This document shows, in pieces, positions 19,148-27,755 of a DNA stretch of 64,000 nucleotides. The notes beneath the pieces were generated by a model, which was not told where the DNA came from, did not search any database, and saw only the letters and a program-made list of their open reading frames with translations. Both the position numbers and the translations under genes were made by a program. Origin of the DNA: JADGHX01 sp963837755 (GTDB lineage Bacteria; Pseudomonadota; Gammaproteobacteria; Steroidobacterales; Steroidobacteraceae); the NCBI GenBank assembly GCA_963837755.1, contig CAWIOP010000002.1, forward strand, positions 434,001 to 498,000, read 5' to 3'. The stretch's first letter is position 1, and each line of letters begins with the position of its first letter.

Positions 19148-19191
19148 GTCACGCCACATTTTTTTTCGTTTGAACGAGACAGGGGGGATCT

Positions 19192-22098
19192 ATGAGCAAC
19201 GTACATCGAACGGTCGCCGACGTGCCGTCGGCGGCTGCGCACTCGCGCGCGCTCAAGGCGGGCGCGCACGCGTGCGTTATTGCACTCGGCATCGGCGGAA
19301 CCGCTTTCGCGCAGGAGGCGTCGGGTGGCGGGCAGGCGCCGGTGATGGAAGAGGTCCACGTAACCGGCTCGCGCATTCAGCTGGATGGCATGACCACGCC
19401 GACGCCCGTCACATCGCTGAGCGCAGACGATCTGCACGTGATGGCGCCAACTACACTCGCGGCCGCCATCACGCAGCTGCCTCAATTCACGAACAGTGCC
19501 GTGCCGGAAGGTGCGCCATCGTCCGGTTGGACCGGCGCATCCGGCGCAAGCATCCTGAACCTGCGCGGCGTCGGCCAGAACCGCACGCTGGTGCTGCTCG
19601 ACGGCCGCCGCGTCGTCGCGTCCACCCGCAAGGGCACGCTCGACGTGAACCTGCTTCCGGATTCGCTCGTGAAGAACGTGGAAGTCGTGACGGGCGGCGC
19701 GTCCGCCGCGTACGGCTCCGACGCCGTGAGCGGTGTGGTCAACTTCATTCTCGACAACAAGTTCGAAGGCTTCAAGTCGAAGATCCAGGGCGGCGTGACG
19801 GAACTCGGTGATAACAAGAACTACTCCGCGTCGCTTGCGGGCGGTATGGCACTCGGCGAGCGCGCTCACCTCATCGGCTCGGTGGATTACTACAGCGCCG
19901 ACCCGATCACGGATGCCACGCGGCGTGACTGGCAACAGAGCCAGGGCGTCATCTCGAATCCGCTCGCTGGCCAGCCGGGGCAGCCGCTGCGAGTCACGCG
20001 CAGCGGTGTTCGCTCCATGCAGTTCACCGAGGGCGGTCTGATCACGTCCGTCGCCGGAGGTGCGTCGCCGACATTGCAATGGACGCAGTTCCTGCCGGGT
20101 GGCGCTGCTGCACCCTTCGCCAGGGGCACCGACTTCACGACGTCATCGAAAGTCGGAGGCGATGGACAGGATCTGGCCTGGTACAACTACTTCACGCCGG
20201 ATGTCTCTCGCGGAAGCGCGTTCGCGCATCTCAGCTTCGACCTGACGGATCACGCGTCGATCTTCTTGCAGGGCCTCTACGGCACGGGCGATACGTCGTA
20301 CCTGTCGCCCCCCGCCGGCGGTCAGTTCGCGACCTGGGCCGCGACGGTCTACTGGAACAACGCGTTCGTGCCGACCTCCGTCTCCTCGAAGATGCCGGTG
20401 GGCTCATCGTTCAAGCTCGGCCGCGCGGGCGATCTCGACTACGGCTCATCGAAGGCCATTGAGCAGCAGAACGTCCTCAAGTCCGTCACCACGGGCCTGA
20501 AGATGGATATCGGCGACTGGAAGCTCGATGGCTATTACCAGTACGGCCGCACCAACTCCAACATCTACATGGACAATGCGATCCGCCTGGATCGCGTGTA
20601 TCAGGCTATCGACGCGGTGAAGGATTCGTCGGGCAACATCGTCTGCAACTCGACGTTGACGCATCCGGGCAATGGTTGCGTGCCGCTGAACGTGTTCGGT
20701 GTCGGCTCGCCCTCGCAGGCGGCGATCGACTGGATCTCGCAGGACATCTCGCAGAAGCAGGTCGTGCAGGAACACGTTGCGGACGTTGCGCTGTCCGGCT
20801 CGCCCTTCGACAACTGGGCGGGCCGGGTGTCGATGGCGTTCGGCGCTTCCTGGCGCCAGGAGTCATTCAACCAGGGCGTTTTCCCTGTAGAGCTGCATGC
20901 GCTCGACATGCCGGTGATTGGGCCCACCCTCGGCTATCGCGGCTTGCCGGCGGTCTATTCGGGAAATGCGAACATCTTCGAGCGCGGCCCGTCCGCGGCG
21001 CCGAGCGGCGGCTACAAGGTGAAGGAAGCTTTCACCGAAGTGCAGATCCCGCTGCTGAACGACAAGCCCTTCGCGCGCTCGATGGATCTCAACACCGCCG
21101 TGCGCTATGCCGACTACGAAGGTAGCGGCAGCGTGTGGGCGTGGAAAGCGGGCATCGACTGGTCGCTCAACAGCGATGTACGCTTCCGCCTCACCCGGTC
21201 CCGCGACGTGCGCGCGGGCACGCTCTCGGAGCGCTTCGATACCTCGCGCGGTCCGGGAAACGTGATCGATCCGCAGTCGGGCTCGAGCGTGCAGTACGCC
21301 GTCAGCGTGGTGGCGGGCGGCAACCCCAACGTCGATCCGGAAGAAGCCGATACGCTCACGTTCGGTGTGGTGTATCAGCCGTCGTGGCTCGATGGCTTCG
21401 CCATGTCGGTCGACGCGTTCGATGTGAAGATCGCGGGTGCCATCGGGCAGCTGGGCGCGCAGGCGATCGTCGATCAGTGCCGGCTCGGCGCGACTCAGCT
21501 TTGCAGCTACATCGACCGTGGCGCGGATGGCTTCATCTCGACCGTGTACAACCTGTTCATCAACACGGCGGAAGCGCGCACGCGCGGCATCGACTTCGAG
21601 CTCTCTTACGCGAGGCCGGTCTCCCTGTTCGGCCTCGACGGGCGGATTCGCACGCGCCTGCTCGCGAGCTACATCAAGGAGCTGTCGACCACGCAGTCGG
21701 GCGCCGCGAAAGTGGATCGCGCGGGCCAGACGGGCCTCGCCAGCGGCGCGCCCGACTGGCAGGGCACGTTCAGCGTGTCGTATGAGCACGGCCCGCTGTC
21801 AGGGACGCTGCAGGAGCGCTACATCAACAGCGGCACGTACGATGCCACGTACGTTCGGGGCGTCGATATCGACGACAACACCGTCGCCTCGTTCGCGATG
21901 ACGAACCTGGAGCTCGCCTATCGGGGGGACCTGTCGGCCAGCGGTAGCTGGCAGACGTACCTGAACGTCACGAACCTCTTCGACAAGAGCCCGCCGCTGG
22001 TCGCGACCTGGGGTTTCACCGGCTCGCAGCAGACCAACAGCGGCCTGTTCGACATCTACGGCCGGCGCTACAACCTGGGAGTGCGGTTCAGCTTCTGA
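19192..22098 (+). CDS. TonB-dependent receptor, large
   Basis: A 968-residue receptor starting 44 bases after the ankyrin gene, with a strong site (AGGGGGGATCT) before the ATG. Signal peptide to about residue 41 (GGTAFAQ), TonB box MEEVHVTGSR, and a plug with LVLLDGRRVV and EVVTGGASAAYGSDAVSGVV. The barrel ends with YNLGVRFSF. The VTGSRI box and long barrel place it in the branch common in sphingomonads, caulobacters and xanthomonads for organic substrates. Operon position makes it the likely import gate for the substrate of the DUF1592/VOC/DUF1552 proteins. A strong hairpin lies just after the stop. Confidence 0.9.
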   Translation: MSNVHRTVADVPSAAAHSRALKAGAHACVIALGIGGTAFAQEASGGGQAPVMEEVHVTGSRIQLDGMTTPTPVTSLSADDLHVMAPTTLAAAITQLPQFTNSAVPEGAPSSGWTGASGASILNLRGVGQNRTLVLLDGRRVVASTRKGTLDVNLLPDSLVKNVEVVTGGASAAYGSDAVSGVVNFILDNKFEGFKSKIQGGVTELGDNKNYSASLAGGMALGERAHLIGSVDYYSADPITDATRRDWQQSQGVISNPLAGQPGQPLRVTRSGVRSMQFTEGGLITSVAGGASPTLQWTQFLPGGAAAPFARGTDFTTSSKVGGDGQDLAWYNYFTPDVSRGSAFAHLSFDLTDHASIFLQGLYGTGDTSYLSPPAGGQFATWAATVYWNNAFVPTSVSSKMPVGSSFKLGRAGDLDYGSSKAIEQQNVLKSVTTGLKMDIGDWKLDGYYQYGRTNSNIYMDNAIRLDRVYQAIDAVKDSSGNIVCNSTLTHPGNGCVPLNVFGVGSPSQAAIDWISQDISQKQVVQEHVADVALSGSPFDNWAGRVSMAFGASWRQESFNQGVFPVELHALDMPVIGPTLGYRGLPAVYSGNANIFERGPSAAPSGGYKVKEAFTEVQIPLLNDKPFARSMDLNTAVRYADYEGSGSVWAWKAGIDWSLNSDVRFRLTRSRDVRAGTLSERFDTSRGPGNVIDPQSGSSVQYAVSVVAGGNPNVDPEEADTLTFGVVYQPSWLDGFAMSVDAFDVKIAGAIGQLGAQAIVDQCRLGATQLCSYIDRGADGFISTVYNLFINTAEARTRGIDFELSYARPVSLFGLDGRIRTRLLASYIKELSTTQSGAAKVDRAGQTGLASGAPDWQGTFSVSYEHGPLSGTLQERYINSGTYDATYVRGVDIDDNTVASFAMTNLELAYRGDLSASGSWQTYLNVTNLFDKSPPLVATWGFTGSQQTNSGLFDIYGRRYNLGVRFSF

Positions 22099-22127
22099 AC
22101 GGCTGATAAGCGAGCCATCGACTCCGT

Positions 22128-22163
22128 CTGTCGCCGGCATGGCTCTGTCCATGCCGGCGACAG
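22128..22163. terminator. Perfect 15-bp hairpin between convergent genes
   Basis: Arms CTGTCGCCGGCATGG (22128-22142) and its exact complement (22149-22163) with a six-base loop. It lies between the receptor stop (22098) and the convergent DUF3237 stop (22190), so it can end transcription from both sides. It lacks a long T-run on either strand, so it may work as an mRNA 3' end or with Rho. Confidence 0.65.
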
Positions 22164-22189
22164 AGGAGGGCGGGAGCGCAACCGCTTTG

Positions 22190-22750
22190 CTACACGATCT
22201 GGAAAACCCGTATGAGTACGGGGTTGCGCGCGTCCTTGCGCGCGCCGAGCGTGCCGACGAACATGGAGCGATTCATCCAGTCGTATTTGCCGGCCGGCGC
22301 CTCGAACTCCGGATGGGTGAACATGAAGAACGGCTCGCCGTTCGCGGCAGGTGCGGGCGGTGCGCCGCCGCCGACGCCCTTGTTGACGATGCGGATCAGC
22401 ACGCCATCGTCCGTCTTCATGTAGTAGGCCGCTTCGACGGATCCGACGCCGTCGTTACGCGACAGATTCCAGTCCCACCCGCCGTTCAGCAGCTCCGCGC
22501 GAATCTTCGGGCCGCGCACCGTTCCCCCGGTAATCGGAATGATGCGGCGCTGGCCCTCCACGGTCTTGCCCATTTCCACGGCAGGCAAGAGGGTCGCGTC
22601 GCATTCGTAGACGAACTCGAATTTCGGCACGCGTGCGCCGGCAGGCAGGCTGACGGGCGCGGTGGCCTCATCCGCCGCGCGGGTCAACGCGGGAATCCCC
22701 GCAGTCAGGGCAAGAGAGGCTGCGCCCAGGAATGAACGACGGTCGGTCAT
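22190..22750 (-). CDS. DUF3237 family exported protein
   Basis: A 186-residue protein with a Tat-like N-terminus (TDRRSFLGAASLALTAGIPA). The body fits the DUF3237 beta-barrel family: KFEFVYECDATL, RRIIPITGGTVRGPKIRAEL and an ending with NRSMFVGTLGARKDARNPVL. The family has no fixed reaction but often appears in clusters for aromatic or hydrocarbon degradation. An alpha/beta-hydrolase remnant lies 30 bases upstream on the same strand, so the two were probably one operon. The start is preceded by AAGGGGGGATATATCG, a good ribosome binding site. Confidence 0.85.
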   Translation of the reverse strand: MTDRRSFLGAASLALTAGIPALTRAADEATAPVSLPAGARVPKFEFVYECDATLLPAVEMGKTVEGQRRIIPITGGTVRGPKIRAELLNGGWDWNLSRNDGVGSVEAAYYMKTDDGVLIRIVNKGVGGGAPPAPAANGEPFFMFTHPEFEAPAGKYDWMNRSMFVGTLGARKDARNPVLIRVFQIV

Positions 22751-22780
22751 CGATATATCCCCCCTTGGAGTAAGAGGGCT

Positions 22781-23150
22781 TCAGCTTACGCGTGCGAGCC
22801 AGGTCGAGAACAGTTCTATCCAGTGGGCGGAAGAGGTGTTCGGGTATCCCACGCCGAAGGCGTGGCCGCCTTCCTGGATGAGGTGGGCTTCGACGGGGCG
22901 CTTCGCCTCGCGCAGCGCATTCATCATGCGCAGGCTGTTTTCGACGGGCACGGCGGCATCGTCCATCGCATGCACGGTGAAGATCGGCGGGGTCGATGCA
23001 TCGACATGCCGTTCGGCGGATCGCCGCGCAACTTCCGCGTCGGTCGGATTCTCTCCCAGGAGCAGGTTGCGCGACTGCTCGTGCGTCCAGGGTTTCTCCA
23101 TCGTGACAACCGGATAGACGAGACCGGCAGCGAAGGGGCGTGCACTCAGG
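22781..23150 (-). pseudogene. Alpha/beta hydrolase (acetyl-esterase-like), C-terminal fragment
   Basis: The frame reads SARPFAAGLVYPVVTM, then DASTPPIFTVHAMDDAAVPV with the catalytic Asp and EGGHAFGVGYP with the catalytic His. These are the closing motifs of the BD-FAE/acetyl-xylan-esterase-like hydrolases. The N-terminal half with the oxyanion hole and nucleophile elbow is missing. At about 23145-23160 it is joined tail-out to a carboxylesterase fragment on the other strand. The fragment cannot be active. Confidence 0.7.
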
Positions 23151-23156
23151 CTGTCC

Positions 23157-23710
23157 GCGGCGTCCGCCTACGTCGAGAGTGTTCGCCAACGCTATGGGCA
23201 GTTCGCCGACAAGCTCCTTGCTGCGTATCCAGGCGGCGAGACGCCTGCGGAAAAGAAGACGGCCCGTGATCTTACTCGGGACACAGCGTTTGGTTGGCAG
23301 ACGTGGAGCTGGGCGCGGCTGCAGACGCAGACTGGGAAGACGCCGGTTTTCCTCTATTACTTCGATGAGCATCCCAGTTATCCCGCCGACTCGCCCCGCG
23401 CGGGCTTCGGTACGCCGCATAGTGAAGAGCTTCTTATGTGTTCCGGCAGCTGAGAGAACACAATCGCCCGGCTCCCACGCCAGCGGACGAGGCGATGTCC
23501 GACATGATGCGGACGTACTGGACCAACTTCGCCAAGACGTACGATCCCAACGGCGCCGGTGTACCGCGATGGCCTGCTTTCACCAACGCTACGCCGCAGA
23601 TGCTGCACATCGCGTCGGGCCGCACGCAGGCGGGAGCGGTTGTGAATCAAGCTGGGCTTGAAGCGCTCGACGAGTACTTTGCATGGCGTCGCGGCGCCGC
23701 GGCTCGGTAG
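23157..23710 (+). pseudogene. Type-B carboxylesterase, C-terminal fragment with frameshift
   Basis: From 23157 the frame reads AASAYVESVRQRYGQFADKL and FGWQTWSWARLQTQTGKTPV, the late part of a type-B carboxylesterase. GTPHSEELL carries the catalytic His region. At about 23432 one base is missing; the next frame continues with YVFRQLREHN and MRTYWTNFAKTYDPNGAG to the normal end at 23710. The N-terminal two thirds are absent. It is not the missing end of the esterase at 9194, because both remnants contain the W-T/S-W-x-W-A segment. Two esterase genes were therefore present originally. Confidence 0.75.
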
Positions 23711-23729
23711 CCGCGACGCGCGAGGCTAC

Positions 23730-25361
23730 TCACCGGCAGGAGAAACTGCGTTCGTCGCTGGCCGGCCCGCCGTCGAAGCGGGCAACCTTCGGGAAGGGGC
23801 AGAGCGGCCGGGTGACTCCGGGAAGCGCTTTGCCTGAAGCGACGATACGATCCGGCGCGCGCCCCTGTTCCACCCAATCCTGAATCGCGGAGAGCATGTC
23901 GAACTGATCCGTCGACTGCCCGCCGCCGCAATGGGTCATGCCGGGGATCAGGAACAGGCGTGCCCAGGCCGGCGGCCCCTGCGCGTCGCGCGGCGTCAGG
24001 TGTTCATACCAGTCGGTCAGCACGCCGGTGGCCATCGCCTGGTCGGAGAGTCCGTGATAGACGATCATTTTGCCGCCGTGGCCGGCGAAGCTGGTGTGCA
24101 GGGTGCCCACCGCGTCGTTGATCGCCGCAGTTTCGTTCGTGCGACTCACGTCCCGGTCGAAATCGAACCGCAGCGGGTCGAGCTCGGGTGCCGGTGGGGT
24201 CATGGCGAAATTCCGCAGCGTGTCCCGCCCCAACGTCGCGTTCGCGGGCGGATTACCACCGTTGCCCAGATGCATGCCACGCCAGGCCGGCGCGGCGATG
24301 CCGGTGTCGTACGGAAAGGTGCCGTAGAGCGTCTCGCCTCGCGAGTTGCGCGCGCCGCCGAAAATGGCCTTCAGCGCGTCGGTCTGCGCTCCGGTAAGGC
24401 ACTGGCCGGCAGCCGGGGCTCCCTGCGAGCCGCAGACCATCGACTTCGGGTCGAAGCGGCAGGCCTGAAAATCATTGATCATGCCGTCACGCAGTCCGTC
24501 CAGAGCATCACACTGCCGCAGCACCGCCTCGGAAACGGCTTTCAGCTGCTCGTCGCTGAAGGCCCGCGATAGATCCGGCTTGCCAGTGGCGTCTTTCGGA
24601 GCAATTCGGGTGACGGTCTGCAGGCTCCACACCTGATTGATGGCCACGCGCGTCAGGTTGTAAGACGGATTGCCAGCGACCACGCCGTCGAACTCGAGAG
24701 GCAGCCGCTGGGCGGCGAGCATCGCTTCGCGCCCGCCGGTGGAGCAGCCCATGTAGTACGAGTAATCCGGCTTCTTCCCATAGAAGCGCGCAACCAGCGA
24801 CTTGGCCTGTAGCGTTGTGCGCGCGACGGCCTGGTAGGCGAAGTCGAGCTTGGCCTGTTGATCCACGCCGAAGCGCGAATCGATCGAGCTCTTGCCGCGG
24901 TGGCCACTGTCGGTCGATACCACGGCGAAGCCGCGCGCGAGCGCAGAAGGGAATCCTCCGACCGCGCCCACGGCGGGCAGCAGTGCACCGTTGAGGCCAC
25001 CCCCTCCCTGAAAGAAGAACCGGTGATTCCAGTTGGAGGGAAGCCGCAGCTCGATGCCGGTTCCGTAGGACATGTCCTCGATACCCGAGGGCCGGGCGTC
25101 CAGCATCTCGCGAAACAGGCAGTGGTCCGGCACCTCGACGGACGCGCCGGCCGGCCCGGCGGGAAGGCGCGTGGCGCCGACCCATTCAGCTGCCTCGACT
25201 TTCAGACCAGGTGCGGAGAGCGAAGCGAGCGAGCTGCATGCCGTGCGCAGTTCCGCCTCGCCCGCGTGAGCCAGGGAGCCGGCTGCCAGACACAGAATGG
25301 TGCCGCAACCGGTGACCCACCGGGTGATCAGCCGTGTTACGCGGGCTTGCGGCATGTGCAT
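23730..25361 (-). CDS. Tannase/feruloyl esterase family enzyme
   Basis: Translation probably starts at 25361, which is preceded by AAAAGGGGGAATCG; an ATG 45 bases upstream lacks such a site. The product has 543 residues with a signal peptide (LCLAAGSLAHAG). The nucleophile elbow is GCSTGGREAM, the acid lies near YHGLSDQAM and the His in GMTHCGGG. The cysteines flanking the Ser and His (GCS and THC) can form the disulfide that ties the catalytic site together in this family. RFFFQGGGGLNG forms the oxyanion region. These enzymes hydrolyse gallate, ferulate or similar aromatic esters outside the cytoplasm. With the receptors and aromatic-acid transporter remnant this supports plant-derived ester use. 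The gene looks intact. Confidence 0.9.
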   Translation of the reverse strand: MHMPQARVTRLITRWVTGCGTILCLAAGSLAHAGEAELRTACSSLASLSAPGLKVEAAEWVGATRLPAGPAGASVEVPDHCLFREMLDARPSGIEDMSYGTGIELRLPSNWNHRFFFQGGGGLNGALLPAVGAVGGFPSALARGFAVVSTDSGHRGKSSIDSRFGVDQQAKLDFAYQAVARTTLQAKSLVARFYGKKPDYSYYMGCSTGGREAMLAAQRLPLEFDGVVAGNPSYNLTRVAINQVWSLQTVTRIAPKDATGKPDLSRAFSDEQLKAVSEAVLRQCDALDGLRDGMINDFQACRFDPKSMVCGSQGAPAAGQCLTGAQTDALKAIFGGARNSRGETLYGTFPYDTGIAAPAWRGMHLGNGGNPPANATLGRDTLRNFAMTPPAPELDPLRFDFDRDVSRTNETAAINDAVGTLHTSFAGHGGKMIVYHGLSDQAMATGVLTDWYEHLTPRDAQGPPAWARLFLIPGMTHCGGGQSTDQFDMLSAIQDWVEQGRAPDRIVASGKALPGVTRPLCPFPKVARFDGGPASDERSFSCR

Positions 25362-25556
25362 CGATTCCCCCTTTTGCTGAACGCGGCGTCGTTGTGCGCC
25401 TGTCATCGTCTAGACTTTTTCACCGTGCTTCGTTCAACTGACCACAGGAGTTGATCAGCAGCGCATCAGAAAGCCTTATGCCTCCAGAAAGAATTGCTGT
25501 TTCCCACCGGGCCGGCGCTCTCCCTAGAGTGCGCCAACCCGGGGGGAGCACACAGC

Positions 25557-27749
25557 ATGGGTCGTCAGCAGCACTCGTTGATTCCGTTCAACACCGCGTT
25601 CGCCGTGATCGCCATTGCGTCGGTGAGCGCCGCTCACGGCCAGGGCGCGGACGACTCGGACGGAGCCGTGCTCGAAGAGGTGGTCGTCACGGCGGAGCGT
25701 CGCGAAGTGAGCCTGCAGGACGTTCCGGCCTCCGCTACCGTGCTCAACGCGGCAGCGCTGGCCGCGCAGGGCGTCAGGAGCGTCGTCGACATTCAGCAGG
25801 TAGCGCCGAGCGTCGCGATCAACACCTACAACCGCTCGACATTCATCAACATCCGGGGCGTCGGCATCGGACAGTCCGCGCCCACTTCGAATCCCGGCGT
25901 GGCCTACTACATCGACGGAATGTTCATTCCGCACGAGCAGTTCATCGCGCAGTCATTCTTCGATATCGACTCGGTCGAGGTCCTGCGCGGCCCGCAGGGC
26001 ACCCTGACGGGCCAGAACTCCACGGGCGGTGCCATCTACGTGCGCACGCCGGCTCCGCGTTTCGACGGATTCTCGGGATACGTCGACCAGACGGTGGCCG
26101 ACTCCGAGTGGTACCGCACGACGGCTGCCCTCAACGTGCCTCTGGGGGACAAGCTCGCGGTACGCCTGTCCGGCATCTACGATCAACGCGGCAGCTTCAC
26201 TCGAAACTTCGGGCCGAGCCCGAGCGACCCTGGTAGCGGGCGTGATCAGGCGGGCCGCGCGGCGCTCCGCTACATTCCCACGGAAGGGATCACGCTCGAT
26301 CTTCGCTACGAGCACTTCGATCGCCGCACCGATTACAACGCCATCAAGAATCGCAGCGATCAGGTGACGTCCGACCCGTTCACGATCGAGGAAGACGCGG
26401 TCTCGTTCCTGAACCAGAAGGGCGATCGCGCCTCGCTCGAAGGCCGTTTCCAGTTGACGCCGGGCGTGCAGCTGCGCGCGCTGACGTCGTACTTCGACGC
26501 GGAAACGTCCGATCAGGCCGATGGCGACCGCACGGCCACCGCGCGGCCGGTTCCCGCAAACCTGCCGACCAACACGGCGAACACCACGTTGTACCCCGGC
26601 CGCGTCAGTTTCACGGACCAGAAGCTGCGCACGTGGGTAAGCGAGCTCAACCTGCTGTCATCGGGGGATGGGCCCGTGCAGTGGGTCGTCGGCGGCTTCT
26701 ATCTCGATGAGGAAAGCCCGGTCTCTGTTCTGCGCGACAACCGTAACACCGTGACGTTCGTGCAGTCCAACTCGAGCATCGTCACCAGGCTCTCGAACCG
26801 CTCTGCGTCCCTGTTCGGCCAGGTCGACTACCGTTTCGCGCAGTCCTGGGCCGTGGATGCCGGTGTGCGCTACTCGGATGACACGCAGCGCTATACGCGC
26901 CTTGCAATCCCCGGGCCGCCGCCACCGGGCTGCTTCCCCTGCACCTCGCAGGTGGACTCCAACGAAGTCACCGGCCGGTTGGGACTGAAGTACTTCGCCA
27001 CAGACGATGTGATGCTCTACGGCACGTATTCGAAGGGTTACAAGGCCGGCGGCATCAATCTCGATCCGCGGCTGCAGCCGTACGCGCCCGAGACCAACAA
27101 GATGGGCGAGCTCGGTGTGAAGTCGACCCTGGCTGGCGGCCGGTTGCGCGTAAACGCAGCGGTGTTCTATTCCAACTACGACGGCATCCAGCTCTCGGCC
27201 CTCACCGCGGTGGGAACGCCTCCGACGCTGCTGCCGAACACGTTGAACGCTGCGCCGGCTGAAATCTACGGCGCGGAGCTGGAAGTGACGGGCAAGCTGC
27301 ACGCACTGGAGTTCAACCTTGGCATCAGCTCGCTTCACAGCGAGTTCACGGAAGATGCGTTGCTCACGGACTCGCAGACGAACACCAATCGGCTCGTGCC
27401 CAAAGGCTCGCGCGTGCCGTTTGCGCCGGATATGACGGCAACGGCGGGCGTTCAGTACGACGCTCACGCCGGCACCTGGACGTTGACGCCGCGCGTACAG
27501 CTTTCGTACACCGACAGGCAGCTCTCGACGCCGTTCGCTTATCCCGTCACGACCGTTCCTTCGCGCGCGATCACGGACGTTCGACTCAGCGCGGCTCCAA
27601 ACGACAACCTGCGTCTCGAAGCCTTCGTCACCAATGTTTTCGACCGCACGTACATTGCTGCTCAGGTTCAGGATGCAAGCAGCGCCTCCGGAGGCATACT
27701 CTACGGAGCTCCGCGGCAGTACGGCGTCCGCGTCAAATACGACTTCTAG
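25557..27749 (+). CDS. TonB-dependent outer-membrane receptor
   Basis: The start at 25557 follows GGGGGGAGCACACAGC and opens a signal peptide ending near SAAHGQG. TonB box EEVVVTAERR, plug ending with VEVLRGPQGTLTGQNSTGGA, then a barrel with KGYKAGGINLDPRLQPY and the closing YGVRVKYDF. Length is 730 residues, normal for the FecA/FyuA-like group used for organic substrates. Divergent from the tannase gene, and followed six bases later by the di-haem cytochrome gene. It is likely to import what the tannase and cytochrome act on; the substrate is unknown. Confidence 0.9.
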   Translation: MGRQQHSLIPFNTAFAVIAIASVSAAHGQGADDSDGAVLEEVVVTAERREVSLQDVPASATVLNAAALAAQGVRSVVDIQQVAPSVAINTYNRSTFINIRGVGIGQSAPTSNPGVAYYIDGMFIPHEQFIAQSFFDIDSVEVLRGPQGTLTGQNSTGGAIYVRTPAPRFDGFSGYVDQTVADSEWYRTTAALNVPLGDKLAVRLSGIYDQRGSFTRNFGPSPSDPGSGRDQAGRAALRYIPTEGITLDLRYEHFDRRTDYNAIKNRSDQVTSDPFTIEEDAVSFLNQKGDRASLEGRFQLTPGVQLRALTSYFDAETSDQADGDRTATARPVPANLPTNTANTTLYPGRVSFTDQKLRTWVSELNLLSSGDGPVQWVVGGFYLDEESPVSVLRDNRNTVTFVQSNSSIVTRLSNRSASLFGQVDYRFAQSWAVDAGVRYSDDTQRYTRLAIPGPPPPGCFPCTSQVDSNEVTGRLGLKYFATDDVMLYGTYSKGYKAGGINLDPRLQPYAPETNKMGELGVKSTLAGGRLRVNAAVFYSNYDGIQLSALTAVGTPPTLLPNTLNAAPAEIYGAELEVTGKLHALEFNLGISSLHSEFTEDALLTDSQTNTNRLVPKGSRVPFAPDMTATAGVQYDAHAGTWTLTPRVQLSYTDRQLSTPFAYPVTTVPSRAITDVRLSAAPNDNLRLEAFVTNVFDRTYIAAQVQDASSASGGILYGAPRQYGVRVKYDF

Positions 27750-27755
27750 AGCGAG

